A DNA stretch of 64,000 nt. It comes from Ophiostoma sp. CBS 140.51 (taxonomy: Eukaryota; Ascomycota; Sordariomycetes; Ophiostomatales; Ophiostomataceae). Below are positions 12,226 through 26,000 of the stretch, piece after piece; position 1 is the stretch's first letter, and each line of letters starts with the position of its first letter. The position numbers and the translations under genes were made by a program. The DNA lies in the NCBI GenBank assembly GCA_029298735.1, contig JANSLP010000057.1, positions 85,550 through 149,549 on the forward strand, read 5' to 3'. The notes beneath the pieces are model-generated. The model ran no database searches. It was not told where the DNA came from and saw only the letters and a list, made by a program, of their open reading frames with translations.

Positions 12226-14562
12226 GACCATGTGTCGGTGAAGAACGTGTGTGGGCAAGCCTCTTGCGTGCGACGGCTGTGTGCGTTGCGTGTGTGTCTG
12301 TTCTCAATCAGAGTACGGTGTATTGCCTGACCTTTTGTCTTTCTCGGATATATTGGAATATTCTTGGGAATTGTTTTATCAGCCCACGCTCGGATGGGGG
12401 GCCAGTGGCTTCTTTTTTTTCTCTCTTCCTGTTATGTTCGAACTTTCCTTTTGTACTCCCACAAATTAGCCTCTGGCAGATCACCTGCTCTCTCGCCCCT
12501 GCGTGTCTGGGCGCAGCACGTATGATTCAGTTGTTCAATCGAAGAGTCCTTGCGTCGCCGTTGGAGATTGGGTGTACTTTCTGTTTTCTGGGCGACTTCC
12601 GTGCTCTTCTCTTTTCTTCTTCTGTCCTTTGTTGCTCGGTGAAGATCCCCTGTCAATTGTCACGAAAATGTGAGACGATGACGGTATTGACTCTTCGCTA
12701 ACTGCATCGTCAACAAGCTTGTCGATAATTGTCATTCTACTTTCATAAACTACTACTCTAAGCAACGGCAAGCGAGTCATGGCGTCCGGCCAGGCTTCCG
12801 GCAGCTTCTTTTTTGGCTCTTTTGGCAGCTTGAGTAATCAGGACTGTGACGATGACACAATGCAACTAGGCCCTACGATGGACATGGGTGGAAGAATAAA
12901 AAGATCGTGAGATTCAAAACGGTGGCCAAAATGGACTGGGCCAGGAGTCGATAAAAGGTGTGTGCATTCAAGTAGCGCCAAACACGATGCGATAGTCAAT
13001 AGGGGGGGGCTTGTCCAACTTCTCTCAGCTATGCCGTTTTCAGCCTCGTTGACAAAACAAGGCTTCACCTTTTAGAGTGCATGACAGAGACAACGGCAGA
13101 CAAGGACAGAAGCTTGCGGCATTTTGAGGTCTGGGTCGTGGGTGGTATCTTAGTTCCCAGTAGCTGGGTTTTTGGTTTCTTTGAGTTTCCTTGGTGTCTG
13201 TTTCGATACAGGAACCAGCACAGGAACCACAGGAACGGACGGCAAGGAATGGGGGCCCGTAACCCAACATGGGCATCGTGGGTTTTTTTTTTGGGACGAA
13301 GCTCTGTTTCCTTGGCATCCACTTGCAGCCCACTCGTCCCAGTCTGCTTTCAAACAAGTGTTGCTGTAAGTAATATTATCGTGACATTGAATAACTACAC
13401 GACAAGCCACGGCTCAGGCCCAAAGCCCCATAATCTGCGGAGAACAGTTTCGGACTTCATGCAAAAATGGATTCATCGACGTCATTGTTCCCAGCACGAT
13501 GGACAATAGAAGAGAAAAGAAACAGATGAAGGAGAGAAGACTGAAAACAGAAAACAGAAACACGGGAGAGAGGCGGGCGACGGGACACACGGCAACAACG
13601 GAAGCAGAAGAGCATCATCTGGCAGCAACAAGGAGTAGGATGACTTTTGTCGGTGAGCCTGTTGCTCCGTGCACAGCAAGGTGAGAGGCGTGGGGTGTGT
13701 TTGTCTCTGGAAGAGGCTCAGAGATACGAACAAGAAACGAAATGAGTGACAGAATGAGAGACAAACCGCCAGCTGAACCGTGCTGAACGCGCCTGCACTG
13801 CGCCCAAAACGAGAGACCGAGCCAGCCACCCTACTCCTCCCCCACGCTTTCAACACTTCAAACGAGCCTCTTTTGTTGAAAAACTCGATGGGCTAGGGTT
13901 GTCATCACCGATCACTCGCAGAGGAACTGAAAGGCGTGCTTAGCGAGAGACGCAAACGCACAGAAAAAAAATGTGAGAGAAAGGTGCTGTCTCGAAAGGG
14001 GTTGGCTGGCCTCTTCTGGCGCCTTTTTTGCTCTGCCTGTTAAACTTTTGGGTCTTGCTTTGCAGCCTCTGCGCTTCAGATGCTTCTGTCTCTCAAGCTT
14101 CAGCGAATCTAAACAGTCTGTACGCAAGACGGGCCTCGACGTACCGTTGACTTACAGCTATGGAGCGGGTGGATAAGAGACGAAGGCAACGGCTACGGGC
14201 GCGTCGCTCAAACCCAAAGAAAGCGAACCAACCCCCCTGTCTACCGCTTTTCCCCCTGTAACGTTCGGTCAAAGACTTCGATGACACGGCAAAATACACG
14301 ATCAGGCGCGTTGCACCAGAGCGGGGCGCGCCAATACTACAGAACCACAGTTCCGAAAGCCATCCAAAGCTTTGTGTATCAAAATTAAAGACGTCATGAA
14401 GCAGATTCTGCTGCAATTTTGTGATTTTCTGTAATATTTTCGCGATCTTTGCAATTATTCTGTGCCTCCTCCTCCCTGCAGTTGTCCACCCTTTTCAACT
14501 CCTCTTTGCCATTTTTGCATGTCGCTTTCCTTCATTTTGCGCTCGGTCTTGTCGCATTTGCA

Positions 14563-14612
14563 TTTCTTTTTATTTTTTTTTTTATTTTTTTTATTTTTTA
14601 TTTTTTTTCTAT
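14563..14612 (+). repeat. T-rich low-complexity run
   Basis: About 50 bases almost entirely T, broken by single A residues and a few C, in non-coding DNA. Such nucleosome-disfavouring tracts are common in fungal promoters. No neighbouring gene start is visible. Confidence 0.7.
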
Positions 14613-16922
14613 TCTCCTTAATTGTATCCCCGCTTCCTTGCCCCAGCCCGGAGACGGGTTCGTTCTTGTCCTTGTCAGCCAACCCCAGGCTTAACGTGCA
14701 TCCGTGTCTGGAGGAAATTGAACAAGTGGCTTTCCGGGCAACAAAAAAATCAAACTCTTTTCCGACAAGGGTTGAAAAATCCATGCAGCTCACCCTGCAA
14801 TGCACTAACAAAACATGAGTGTAGCCGTCATCACTTTGGATCACGAGACTCGAAAACAATGTCGTGGCAGCTGGGGTAAGCCTGTGTGGACATCTGTTTC
14901 CGGGGTACGACGCGCAATCTTGGATGTCAACATTAGCCTGGCATATCGTGTCGCTTCATCATATTGCCTGGTCCGTGTCGTGCTTCGTTGCCTCGTAGTC
15001 TTCCTTCTTCCTTCTTCCTTCTTCTTTCTTCCTTTCCCGACATCATGGTATCTCTACAGGATCCTCCCGTGTGTATTTTGGCACAGCCCGTTGTCGATAC
15101 AGATATATCGTATTGTGTCTTATTCCCCCAGACCTTGGCAGAGATGTTTGAATTGCCGGATATTTGTAGTATTCACGATACTTGAACATTGCATGTAGAT
15201 TTTGATTTTTGCCAGCATCCGTTCCGTGACAAGCGGAAGATAACAAGCACCCGGCACTAAGAAGGCTGCAAAGGCTGTACCTCTTAACTCCTGCTGCCTT
15301 GCTTGCAGCCGGTGAGACTGCTCCGTAGAGTAGGACACTGGTTTATTTCTATCTTCTCCTCCTAGAGTCAAGTACAATATTGACCGTTGTATGAGTACGG
15401 TGTGTGTGTAAATGTGTTCTTATATGGACTCTATGGAGTACGGTTACAATATGTGCTCGCACTTGCTGATGAGGGCATTGCAGATCGACAGCTTCCTTGC
15501 CTATTCTGGGCCTACAATCGTTATGCTCAGGCTTTGACTGTATTTTCTCTCGCTTTTTTTCATTGACAACACCCACAACCACTGTCCACAACCCCCGACT
15601 TTGCACCAACCTTCCCCCGTCCAGCCACATTAAGCGGGGAGCCGGAGCAATCTGTCCACCTCCGGGGTAGGTAGGCAGAAGAGGCAGGCAGAAACGGACA
15701 GGCAGATAGCCAGGCTGTATGCAAGCGGCACGGCGTTACTGGGCAGTGTCCTCTTCTCGACTTTCGATTCCGATCTCATGCATTTTCTCGACAACGTGTT
15801 TGTCCATCCATCTGCCTATCTACTTGTCCTTCTGCAGGACCCCATCACATCTCGCCGATGCACTCTATTTGATGCTATTTTCAAGAATTTCTTGAATGCG
15901 AGGACCCCAAGAGGCGTGTTTTCAAAAGTACTGAAAAAGCAACAGGGTCCCCCCTTTATGAAAGTCGACAAGTCGATCAAGGATCTCTGCCAACCCGATA
16001 AAATGGAAAAACGAAGATGGATCTAATCTGGGCAAAAAGAAGACCAAAAAAAATTAAACATGAGAAAGGATTCTTCGTTTTCTGATTTTGCGTTGAACCG
16101 CTCCTATGTTTCTCTCCCCTCGCAAGGTTGCCCCATACGTGTCTCCCATTCGCTCCTCAGAGTTACCTTGAATTTTTCATCGCCAAGGTTTTGATGTTTT
16201 TCTCTCCTTTTGTTCATTTTTCTCTTGTTTTCATGCCTTCATAGCCGCGATTCCGAGGAAGAGACCGTTTAGCCTTACCCGCTTCTTCCTTTTATTTTAT
16301 TTTCCTTGACTCTTTCATCGACTGATTCTCGATCCCACTTACAGCCTGTCCCGTCGTCCTTCTCACGGACAATTTCCTCCATTCCCTGTTTCTCGTGCAT
16401 TTCACAATTTTTGAGTGTTCTGGCCCACGGTTCCACTGCCTTGCAACCCAACCCACCGGGTACACCGGCGCGTGAAGGAATTACAGGGGTTAAAAGCGTC
16501 AGAAAACGTGCTATTTCGGGCATTATGCCCGCTGGAGCTTTTGAAGCGAAGGAGCTCCAGTGGCTCCAGTGGTCATAGAAAGTCAATAAACAATATTTTA
16601 CAAAAAGTCGTGAAAACTGTGTGGTTGGTCGATTTTGATAGGTCGGAAAAGAACGAGGGCCTGTTTCCAAGGCGGAACCAGGGGGCAAAGGTGTGGTGCA
16701 GTTTGTGTGGTGCAACTCTGGTCGTTCTCGTCACAGTTGCACCACTCACAAAGATAAAAGAGGGGCTCTCTTTCTTCATTCCTTCGCTCCTTCGTTTTTT
16801 CGAGAGCACCCTCCCCCTCCCCTGTCAAAAAAGCGGACTGGTGCTAGCCTTGTCCGTAGCTGCGCACGCAAGCCACATTGTGCAAGGCTGCGTGAATCTG
16901 GAATGTGGCTTGTCTAGCCTTC

Positions 16923-16934
16923 TGATTGGCCAAT
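16923..16934. promoter_or_regulatory. Second palindromic CCAAT element TGATTGGCCAAT
   Basis: Identical 12-mer to that at about 12214. It directly follows a pyrimidine-rich stretch and a region of TGG/TGC repeats. Regulatory role inferred from the CCAAT palindrome only. Confidence 0.35.
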
Positions 16935-17785
16935 TCACCCCTGCTCGTTACCGCTTCCGGCTGGCAGCTGTTCCATTTTCTTTTTTCTGGCTGTCTCGTC
17001 CTCGCATTCTGTTTGGCTCGCTGTTTCCCTCTGGTTTATTTCTGTCCTGCCCCTCTTTTTTTTTGTGTCTCAACTTTTGAGAGGGAGCTTGGATCACTGA
17101 AAATCCAGTGGGGTTTGTGTTCTTCGATCTGAAAGCACCTTTGTACCTTTTCCTTCCGTTTTGAGAAGGAACGCTGCCAAGCATATCTCTCTCCGTATTT
17201 TTCACCTTTCCTCTCAGCACTTCTCAGCACTGGTCAGTGCTCACACCACAACAGCACACAACAGAACTGTCAATGTTTCTCTCGCCAAATTAACCTCAAC
17301 TGGACACACTTTTGGCATTTACCTCCGAACGCATAGTACAACGACAACTGACGGTGTATCGTAAGATGGTTGTTTTGTTGATTTGTTTTTGAATAATTTC
17401 TTTATTTATTTTTGGTCGAAAAAGGGAACCGAGCATAAAAAGAAATAAAATAAAAAGGGAACGTGAACAATTTTGGAAACGTAAAACTGTGCATTCTCTT
17501 TGTAGGCACTTTTTGGCTTTGTCAACGATTTCCTTTGACCTCTCGTCAGCGGGCGCCTTGGTGTTTTCTTTTTTGACGTCTTTTTGCCGTTATTTTTCAT
17601 AGTTTTGCGCCATTCACTCACAGTGCACAGTAGACCAAGCATAATTGCAATCGACCCATACAAACCGCCCCCTCTACATCAAACTTGTAACTTTCCGTGT
17701 TCCTTTTGTCCTCGTCTGTATGCGCCTGTCATCACATTTTTGCATACGAGTGTGGCGCCAGATTCTGTAAAGTATTGTCCAGATT

Positions 17786-17820
17786 GCAAGGTATCTGGCA
17801 AGGTATCCCAGGTATCTTCC
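17786..17820 (+). repeat. Degenerate short tandem repeat with core AGGTATC
   Basis: The word AGGTATC occurs three times at 9-12 base spacing (starting about 17789, 17801 and 17810), and GCAAGGTATC occurs twice at 12-base spacing. It precedes another 12-bp periodic tract by about 50 bases. Confidence 0.55.
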
Positions 17821-17870
17821 AAGGCACAGCCTTCTCGTGTTTTTGTGTCGACTTCTGGGCGTGGAAGCGG

Positions 17871-17930
17871 GTGGAGGTCGACGTGCAGCTGAACGTGCAG
17901 GTAGACTCGCAGGAGAACGTGCAGATGCAG
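17871..17930 (+). repeat. 12-bp periodic tract, five degenerate units
   Basis: Five consecutive 12-base units share the pattern GTGCAGNTGAAC or close variants (for example gtggaggtcgac, gtgcagctgaac, gtgcaggtagac). Plus-strand reading gives tetrapeptide-like units VEVD, VQLN, VQVD, SQEN, VQMQ. The tract is followed by inverted copies of ATGCAGGC/GCCTGCAT around 17923-17956. It is either a decayed minisatellite or a remnant of repetitive coding sequence; nothing else around it looks coding. Confidence 0.6.
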
Positions 17931-20000
17931 GCTGCAGGCTGCATACTGCCTGCATATTGCAGACGACTGCATATTTTGCAGCAGAAATCCTGTATCCTTG
18001 ACCCATGCATGAGGATGTCGACCGCGTTTTTTGCTTGTCTTTTTGATTTCTTTTTGCGCGTCACGCTCTGCCTGTGGATGCACAGTCGGAGGTTGAGAGC
18101 GCAAGATGATACACTCCTTTTTCACTGTCGAAACTGTTGTTCTCGTCGGATGCTACGCTGCACTTGCATGGTAATTTACACGTCGTCCTCCTGGGCGTCA
18201 AGGTGAATGGTTACAAGCTGTTGATTCGCGGTCAGACGTCCGTTTTGCCGTTCTCCTCTGACTGAACCTGCCGCGGAAATAGAGACGTACTTGCAGATGT
18301 ACACAACCATGCCTTCTTGACAACGTCTTGAATCAGCGCAGGGCGGACCTTACGACACACAAACGTGGCCGTGACAGCGATTCTACTTCTTTTGCTCCTT
18401 CTTTTAGTACGGGGTAGTACGGCGAACGGATGTTATTAGTTTCCCAAAGGGAGAAAAGCAGCATGAGGGGAAAGGAAAAGGTAAAGGAGAAGGAGGGGAA
18501 AAGGGAAAGTCAACTTGACCGGCGTGAGATGCTGGCCCCGGGATTCAATAGATCCCAGAAACGGTGATCTGGAGTGGTCTGGAAGGCGGGGGAGGAGTAG
18601 GAAGTGGAAAATGGAGGTAAAAACGAGCAACGAAACGCCGTGTACAAACAAAGAAACGACGTCTCTGCCCCGGACGTCTTGGAAGCGTGATGCGGCTGAC
18701 AGTTGCTATTGATAGAAAGGGGCACGAAGACGCACGCTACCCTCTCCGTTCCCTACGAACAAAACGGCTATTCTTTTGCCTTTCCATCCCTCCTGTTTTG
18801 TGTCTCACGCTTCTTTGGTACGAAGCAAGGGGCGCTTCAGAGAGGGGATAATGGGTTTTTACACCAACATACCTCCCTCCAACGTCCGTGACTTGTGGGG
18901 ACAGGGGTTGGGCTATTCCTGAACACTACGAGGGCAATTGAGGAGGTTGTCAACACGCAGAATGTGTGTGTTGTGACACTCTTTTTTCATTGTGATCTCC
19001 CTCTCCGCGAGAAACCAGAGGCGAGCCTTTCCTGGTTGGTGTTGTTGTGTGCCAGTGTACTGTACGTGTGTGCACGTTTCCCCCTCCTTTTTCACCAAGC
19101 GATGGTGGCTGACAAAAACCTGGGGTAGACTGTGAAAAGAAAGGGTAAGAGGGAAAAGGGATTCAGACCAAAAGGATGGGGAAAGATGGCGATGAACAAA
19201 AGAAAGAGACGGAGACGATAGGTGACGATCAAATTCTGGGGGAAAAGAGACTCCAAAGCTAACCACGAGTGAAACAGGATGGTGAGAACAAGGTATGGGG
19301 ATGGTACAAGTACACGACGATGTACATGTGCACCGTCAAGCAGGATTTGTGAAAATGCATATTCATTTAATTGGCCGCAGGCAGCAGGCTGCTGAATATG
19401 TTTGTATATTGCAGCTTTTCTTATCAACGTCCGTTTTGCATTTGCTCCCATGCATGCATCGACGAGGCGAGGCTGCACAACCCCGCTGTTCTTTTCGAGA
19501 TATGGAGTCTAAAAGATACGCCGTGTAAGTCCGTTTCTTGGTTTGGGGATCTTGGGAGTGTCTTCGCCCCCTTTGTTTCTGCTATCAAAGAAAACTTTAG
19601 TGATCGACATGAGAGGGCTGAAACAACAATCCCCAGCCTTTGTGGTGAAGCTCTTTTTAGGCTTTTGCTATTGAGCCTTTCCTTTGTGATCCTACAATTT
19701 TTTATTCGATCCCTTCTCCAACCTTTCGATGGCCTGCATTTGAAAGCAGTAAGAAGACGCGCAAACCCCCACAGGCCAAGGTCAGAGAGGTCAGAGAATT
19801 GTGGGTTTCAAGGTTGAGGAGACAAGGTTGTGGCGTGGGAGGAATGTAAGAAGATGCTGCTAAAAACGTGCTAAAACGTGCTGAAAGAGCTCGCAGGAGA
19901 GATCGACAACAACTACCGCGCACTTTGGAGCCTTTCGAGGTGTTTCGCTGTTTTCTGCTCTTAATTCATTTTGACTTTTTGTCCTTATCAACAGAGCTTC

Positions 20001-23000
20001 GTTGCTCCAATTGATGAACACACCACCTTTTCCCGACTTTTCCAAGCAAAAACCGGCCCATAGCAACCCTCCATCTTTGGGGCCATTGGTGTACTTGATT
20101 GGCCAAGTGGGAAGCTACACCTCTTCATGCATTATCAATCCCAGAGAAATGAAGGATGGGGACGAGAGAAACTGCAAAAAAATCAGGAAATCACAAAATT
20201 GAAATGCCATTGTACCCAGAAAATACGACACGAAGATCCGGATGTCAGTTTCGAGTTCGCGTTGATCGCAGAGCGAACAGACAATTTACAGTTTTATTTC
20301 TGAGGAGAGCCTCACGTTTACGGTCGTCCAACATCGACCCGACAGACAACAGACACCTTGACCGGGTGGCCCGGGAAGGCAAAGAGGGAAACAGGGAGGG
20401 GCGGATCACAGACAATTGCTGGAACCCCGTTGTGCCCTGCATTAAGCTAATTACTTTCGTGAAATGTTGTGAGTGTCGTCGGTTGCATCGGAAGAATGGT
20501 GTTTGAGAACGTGGAAACTCTTTTCTCTAAAAAGCGAGTCGAACTGGCCGTTGCAGGGATGGATGATCAGTATCCTTATTCCCCATCGATGTTGATGAGA
20601 ACATTTGAGACTCGACGTCAGAGGTGCCCCGCATATACGGCTGTAAAGGGAAATGGAATTCGATGTTGTTGGAAAATAGCAACTCTGCGATGCCTAAGCC
20701 CAGCCGCGTCTTTCTTTGTTCATAATTCCACGAGAGAGACGGACACAACGGCGGCGGTCTTGACGGCATAGATCGATCCATAGACTACAGACAGCAGCTC
20801 TGATGGAACGGACGTCTCCAGCCGTTTTCATTTTCTATCCTCCTGCTGGGTATGGAACTGTGGTACCATTGCACCACAACCAGGACCCGTTGTAGGGGGT
20901 ATATTGGTGCTGCAGCCGGTCTGCACAAATAAACGAAATCAAGGAGGACAAGGAAGGCAGGACGATAATACACAATGAGATGGATGGAGTGATTTCATTG
21001 AGCGAACCCAATAAAAGAACCCTCCGTAATTACGACAAGCCATGGAAGAGAAAGACTAAAACAACAGAAAGATCAGAAAGTACGCAGAGAAACGGGCGCG
21101 CACAACGCCGTCGGAAGCTTGCACAGAAGCCTATCCGTCGTCCACTTTTTTCTTCATCCGCCTCTCCCATTCTTTCAACGCCTCCTGCTCCACTCGCTTT
21201 GGCATATGGCCTTCCCATGGCGAACATCAAAGATAACAAGAACCATGCATGCGGAGAGGGAGACAAACATGTCGAGAAGTTGGTTTGGGCCGGCAGTGAC
21301 AGTGGCTGTGAAGCGGTGATCTGTGACTCTGTTGTACAGGTACGGGGAAAATCAAAAGAAAGGGAGATTGGATACCAGCCGGTGAGCATGTACTTTTTTG
21401 TTCCCTTTCTTCCCTGGTTCGAGTCCGTCCTTCTGGAAATTCTACACCGTCTGTTTGTCTTGTCTGTGTATCCTGTGTCCTGCAATCTGTGCTTTTTGTG
21501 TGATGAAAGATGAGACACAAAAGATATGCACAGAACACACTATTTGGTATTTTTGGCGCAACAAGCAGGCAGATAGGCGATGGACAGACACAGAAGTATT
21601 GCGAGGTCGGCCTCCTGTCCCCTCATTTGAGTCCCTGTTCACAATTGTGATGAGATGGTGGTCACAGATAGAGTGAGCTGACAGGGAGATAGGCAAGAAT
21701 GGTAGTGAAGCCTCCCTTCCTCGGAGATACAAAAGAACCTCTTTGTGTTGTTCACCGTTTTGGCATTGATAAGACTTGAATAAGACGGGAGACGGAAAAG
21801 GGAAAACGGCAGGAGACAAGCTCCGTTCTGGAACCAGAAGCATTTTTAAGCTCTTTCCTAACGTTACAAGGGTCACGTCCCCCCAAAAAGGTGAGCAGAC
21901 TCGGCGATGACTTGATCTTAGGTAAAATTCAAAGATATCTTTCAAAAAATACAGCGCCTGACAGCCCCCTGTCAAAAGCTCAAAAACCAACAGTCCCCCT
22001 GCTCTTCCCCTGCCGCTTTGTTTTGTAGCCCGTACTGGGAGATACGCGCAAAGCATTTTCTTGCCTCTTGTGAGTGGAGGACAGGTGGGGCCACTGCATT
22101 TTGTGCTTACATTCTGTGCTTTGTTGCTCTGTGCGTCCGTTTCGTGTTCTCGCAAACGAAGGCTGCAGTAACTCGTTCTCCACAACGGTTTCGTCTCTTT
22201 TTTTCTGTTGTGTGGGCTTTGTCTCCTCTTTGGATTCCACCCTATCAGCTCAGCACCTGGCGGCACGTTAGTTTCGTGAGAGGATTTCAAGGGCGACTTT
22301 GAAGGAGGCAAGCCATTGTCGTCTGATAGGATTATGGAGAGAGGCAGTGACCGAGTGTCGTGATACCCCAGAAAATCGTTGTAAACTGACTGTCCTTCTC
22401 CTCGGGACAGACCACATGACCGGACATGTTCTGCAGGAGGACCGTTCGCTCTGATGGTTCTGCAAAAATAACGTGATCTTTGCGTTTTCGTTTCAACAGA
22501 ATTTTGTGGCTCACCTTAGCTTTGCCTGCCTGCCGTATCCTGCCTTACCATGGTCCCTGTCGACTGCCGGACTCCGTCCTAGCACTTTTTCGTTTTCCTG
22601 CGATATGCCAACGTCGTATCGTAGTATCGATGTCGTATCATGGCTGACTTTTGCTCGCTTCTGGACCACAACTAACAAAAGTCAGGGGCGGAATAGTAAC
22701 GGTATCAGGCGGGGCCATCCTGCGCCGCCAGTGTTTTTTAACAATCATGAACTTTCTCCTTCTCAAAGACCAAACAACAGTAAGATCCGTATCGTCCGTA
22801 GTCGTTAGTCCGTGGTCGATAGTGCTGTCGTCCGTCGTCCGTCTCAACCGCCCACCGAGCACCCAAAAGGCCCAAAAGGCTGGTTACAAGCTATCATGTA
22901 AGATTTATCGACAGAGCCCCTCTTTCCTCTCCTTCCTCGTGGCCTGCCAGGCTGAAAAAGGCAAGAGTGCGCGCAGGACAAGCGCAACTCAGCAAAGCGC

Positions 23001-26000
23001 AAGGAGGGAGATTTTTGGATCCCGGCAGCCGCGAGCGACGGCGTTCTTTTTTTTCGACGGTGCAACAAGTGCGCTAAACTGGAAGAGGGCACGCAAAACG
23101 GACGCAGCAAGAGTGCAGGCGCGACCGTGACGGACAGGCCGCCAAGACAAGACAAGACGACAGCCCGCCAGTAGAATGGCGAGAAGGAAGGAGTAGTCCC
23201 GGCTTTCGCTTGATTGAATACACCGTCTGCCGTATGAAGAAGGCACTCAAAATTAATGTTGGCTGTGCTAAAACAGCCCTGTGGGCTCACTGATTGTGGG
23301 CTGCTCTTTCGAACAGGAGACAACGCCTCTACTTTTTCGGTGCTGAGTGAGAGGTGAGCTGATAAGATTATTCGTGCTCCGAATGTCGCCATCTCCGCTG
23401 CTGTGGTGCTATCCACCGGCCCAAGTACGTAATGTGTTGGATAGGCAAAAGTCAAACGTGCAACGCAAGATTGATATCGCAAAGATTGAGAAACGAAGTC
23501 AATCGCCGACAATCACCGTATCGCAAGCCGTGAGACAGATCGCGGAACGGCCGCTGTCCGTTACGAGAGCACTCATGCTGTGCAATGCAGGGACTTTGAG
23601 ATGAAGAGCCTGTAGGCAACGGCGATCGGTGGTTGTGGCCGGCGGTGGCGGTTTACTCTTACTTTTTCAAAAGAGATGCTTGGCACATGTGCGGTAGGCA
23701 GAGATTTCAGTTGTCTGTCAAGATATTCCATTTTTGCAGCCCGTTCGACATTCTACTGAGATCGTGCGTTGTGTGGTGCTGTATCCCGTTTTACGGCGCA
23801 TCCGTCATTTGATACACGATATGATCCGAACGTCGCGATAGAGTCGCGATATGATCCGACGTTTGCAATGCTGTAGTGGCAATTGTTTGTCAGTCGCCCT
23901 TTCCTTCTTTCCCTTCTCTCGGCTTCCTCGCTCTTCACCTTTTGGAGTTCTCCATCGTGCATCGAATTTTCCTGATTGCCTGCAGGAAAGAGCGGAGCTC
24001 CTGCGAGGCTCAGAGCGAAAAATAGGGAAAGAGGCCCCATCGGCCAACCCCGATCAGATTTGATGGCCGATGGCTGGTGGGAAGACAGGCGCGTTTTGGT
24101 GGGTGCAGAGTTTTCTTTGGCTGGTTTCTGGCCTGCCTGCCCCTGCCTGTTGGACTTGTCGAGCGCTTCGCTTGTTTTTCGCTTTGGGTTTTCGCCCCAC
24201 ATCAGTAAAACTTTTTCTGGGCCTGGCCTGGTCTTTTTTCGACTCCTTTGAAAAGAGAAAACGACTCCCACGCCTTCTCCTCTCGCCCCCATGCTTTCAA
24301 AGCCTTTTTGAGCGGTTGGGTGGCTTATCTCGTAATCTCTCACTCGATACATTTTTTTGTTGATTGTCTTATCACCGCCAACAGAAAACCTCACCGTAAT
24401 TTCTTTTGTTGACAACCGTTTTCAATGTAACGGTCAATGAAGAGAAAAATAAGAGAGTAGCCTGTAAGTCCTGTCCTTCCTAAACTATCTTGTAAGTGTA
24501 GAGTTGCATGAGAAAACTCTTCTTTGAACCAACGAACTCACAACGGCCATTGATAGGCTGTCGCGTTTCCTGCACGTCTTTTCGCCTTCACGTCTTTCCC
24601 CAAACTTTTATGAGTGTTCTACTGGCCACAGATGTGCCTTGGCCACATGTTCGCTTGTCTGGAAAGTGCGTGGGTTGCGATACGAGGATTCATGGATGTT
24701 CTCCTCAGTAATTGTGAGCATTGTGGGCTTTGTGGACACTCTCCCTGGTCCACTGTGTAACTGTGTAACCCACTGGAGAAACGAGTTCTCCTTGTAACTT
24801 GTCTCCCCCACCGCCACTGACACAAACGGCCCCAGCGCAGGTCACAGCACGCTGTAGCGCAGGTCGCAGCACAGCCAAACATGCTCCGTAACAGCTCTCC
24901 CTGGCAAGCCGGAGTCCGGAGCATTACCCACAGCTCTGCCCCCGTAGGCCCCCCATCCTTGCCTGTCTCTCCCGTATTCAGAACTCGATCGTGGGGACGT
25001 TTTCTTTTTCCTTGCTCAAACCGGTGCTCTGTCCCAGCAAAAATGGGTTCAAGCGAGAGACATCCAGCCAGAACTCTGGCGTCAGTTGTCTCGCCTGGGA
25101 GCGCTTTCTGGCGCGGGTGAGCCCTTCTTCTCATTCCAATGACACTCAAAGCCACTCAAAAACGCCGTGTCCGTCATAAACGCCCCCAAATAAAACGCAC
25201 AATGAAGCACACTCGCAGGCGTCATTTCTCAGCTGAGGGCCGGTACAGGCAAGGAAGCAGACAGGAAGGACAGAAAAAAGCAAATATTACAGCAGGCCCT
25301 GCCCAGAGAGAGAACGTGCGCAGAATCCGTCATCGAGGGTCGATCCTTGGTTTTCTTTCTGCGTATTCTGTGGCAGTCATTTTGCAGATTTCCCTTGATT
25401 TGCAGAATGCAGTTGAAACAGTGAGAAAGAGAGAGAGAACATCAATCTAGCGGTGAAGCTTTTCTGTGCCCTGCTATCTCTTCAATCGCTCGATCGTGTT
25501 TCGATGCGAAAAGCGCTGTTGCAATCTCGATCGCAGATGTCTCAAACTCAAAGAGTGGGCGCTGAGCTAGCTGTCAGCGCTGTAAATGAGATTGCTTATG
25601 GGGCATATTGCTATTACTGGGCCAGGACTCTGCCAAGGCAAGGCCTGCCCACTGCAATAACAACATGCAAGGACATGGGGAGGGAGGCGAAAAGCACCAC
25701 AAAAAAGGACTGCGCTTTCCCTTTCTGTTCATTGTTTATCAAAGCCAAATTTCGACTCATCAAAAACGCCTCTTCATATGTAATCAAACAGAAAAAGACA
25801 AGCATCAACTCGACGATGACTACTCCTGGCGCATTAATATATGACAAGTTTTCTTGTTCAAAGCCCGTAGCTTGTAGGGCTGGATCGTCCCGTGTCATCG
25901 CGTCGTTTTCTGTGCCTGTTGGGACGTTGAAAAATAAAAGTACTTGCAGAAAAAGGCGCTTGACTCACGGTACCTTGTTCTGAGTAGTAGTTTGGTATCT

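Larger units (their letters stand above)
3738..14400. other. Gene desert, first part
   Basis: No gene is supported. Both strands hold only short ORFs with codon use and composition (Ser/Leu/Phe/Arg/Cys-rich, many rare residues) typical of translated non-coding DNA. I found no domain motif and no convincing chain of exons. Composition looks intermediate, not the high AT of repeat-induced point mutation. Visible structure includes the 7-bp tandem ACTCCAT near 9961-9983, a GTACGGAGTAC palindrome at about 10430, a purine-rich stretch near 11680-11760 and the CCAAT palindrome TGATTGGCCAAT at about 12214. Part of it must be the 3' flank of atg17. Confidence 0.6.
14401..20000. other. Gene desert, middle part
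   Basis: No gene is supported. The longest frame (about 16415-17080, plus strand) translates to a Phe/Ser/Leu/Cys-rich sequence without recognisable domain and sits in a pyrimidine-rich stretch (about 16060-17060). Other structure: a T-rich run interrupted by single A residues (about 14563-14612), TTCC/TTC microsatellite sequence near 15000-15040, a second TGATTGGCCAAT element (about 16923-16934) and the 12-bp periodic tract at 17871-17930. Confidence 0.6.

Noticed and set aside
16415..17080. 221-codon plus-strand frame in the desert
   Set aside because: Phe/Ser/Leu/Cys-rich translation from a pyrimidine-rich stretch with no motif.
21410..21435. A GGTTCGAGTCC word resembling a tRNA B box
   Set aside because: The flanking bases do not form the T-stem, and no A box or acceptor stem pairs with it at the right distance.
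21442..22311. 289-codon minus-strand frame in the desert
   Set aside because: The translation has no domain, low-coding composition and no plausible start context; several long frames like this occur by chance in this DNA.
22844..25155. Long minus-strand frames (about 178-222 codons)
   Set aside because: No motifs, no splice-consistent extension and composition unlike that of the confirmed genes.
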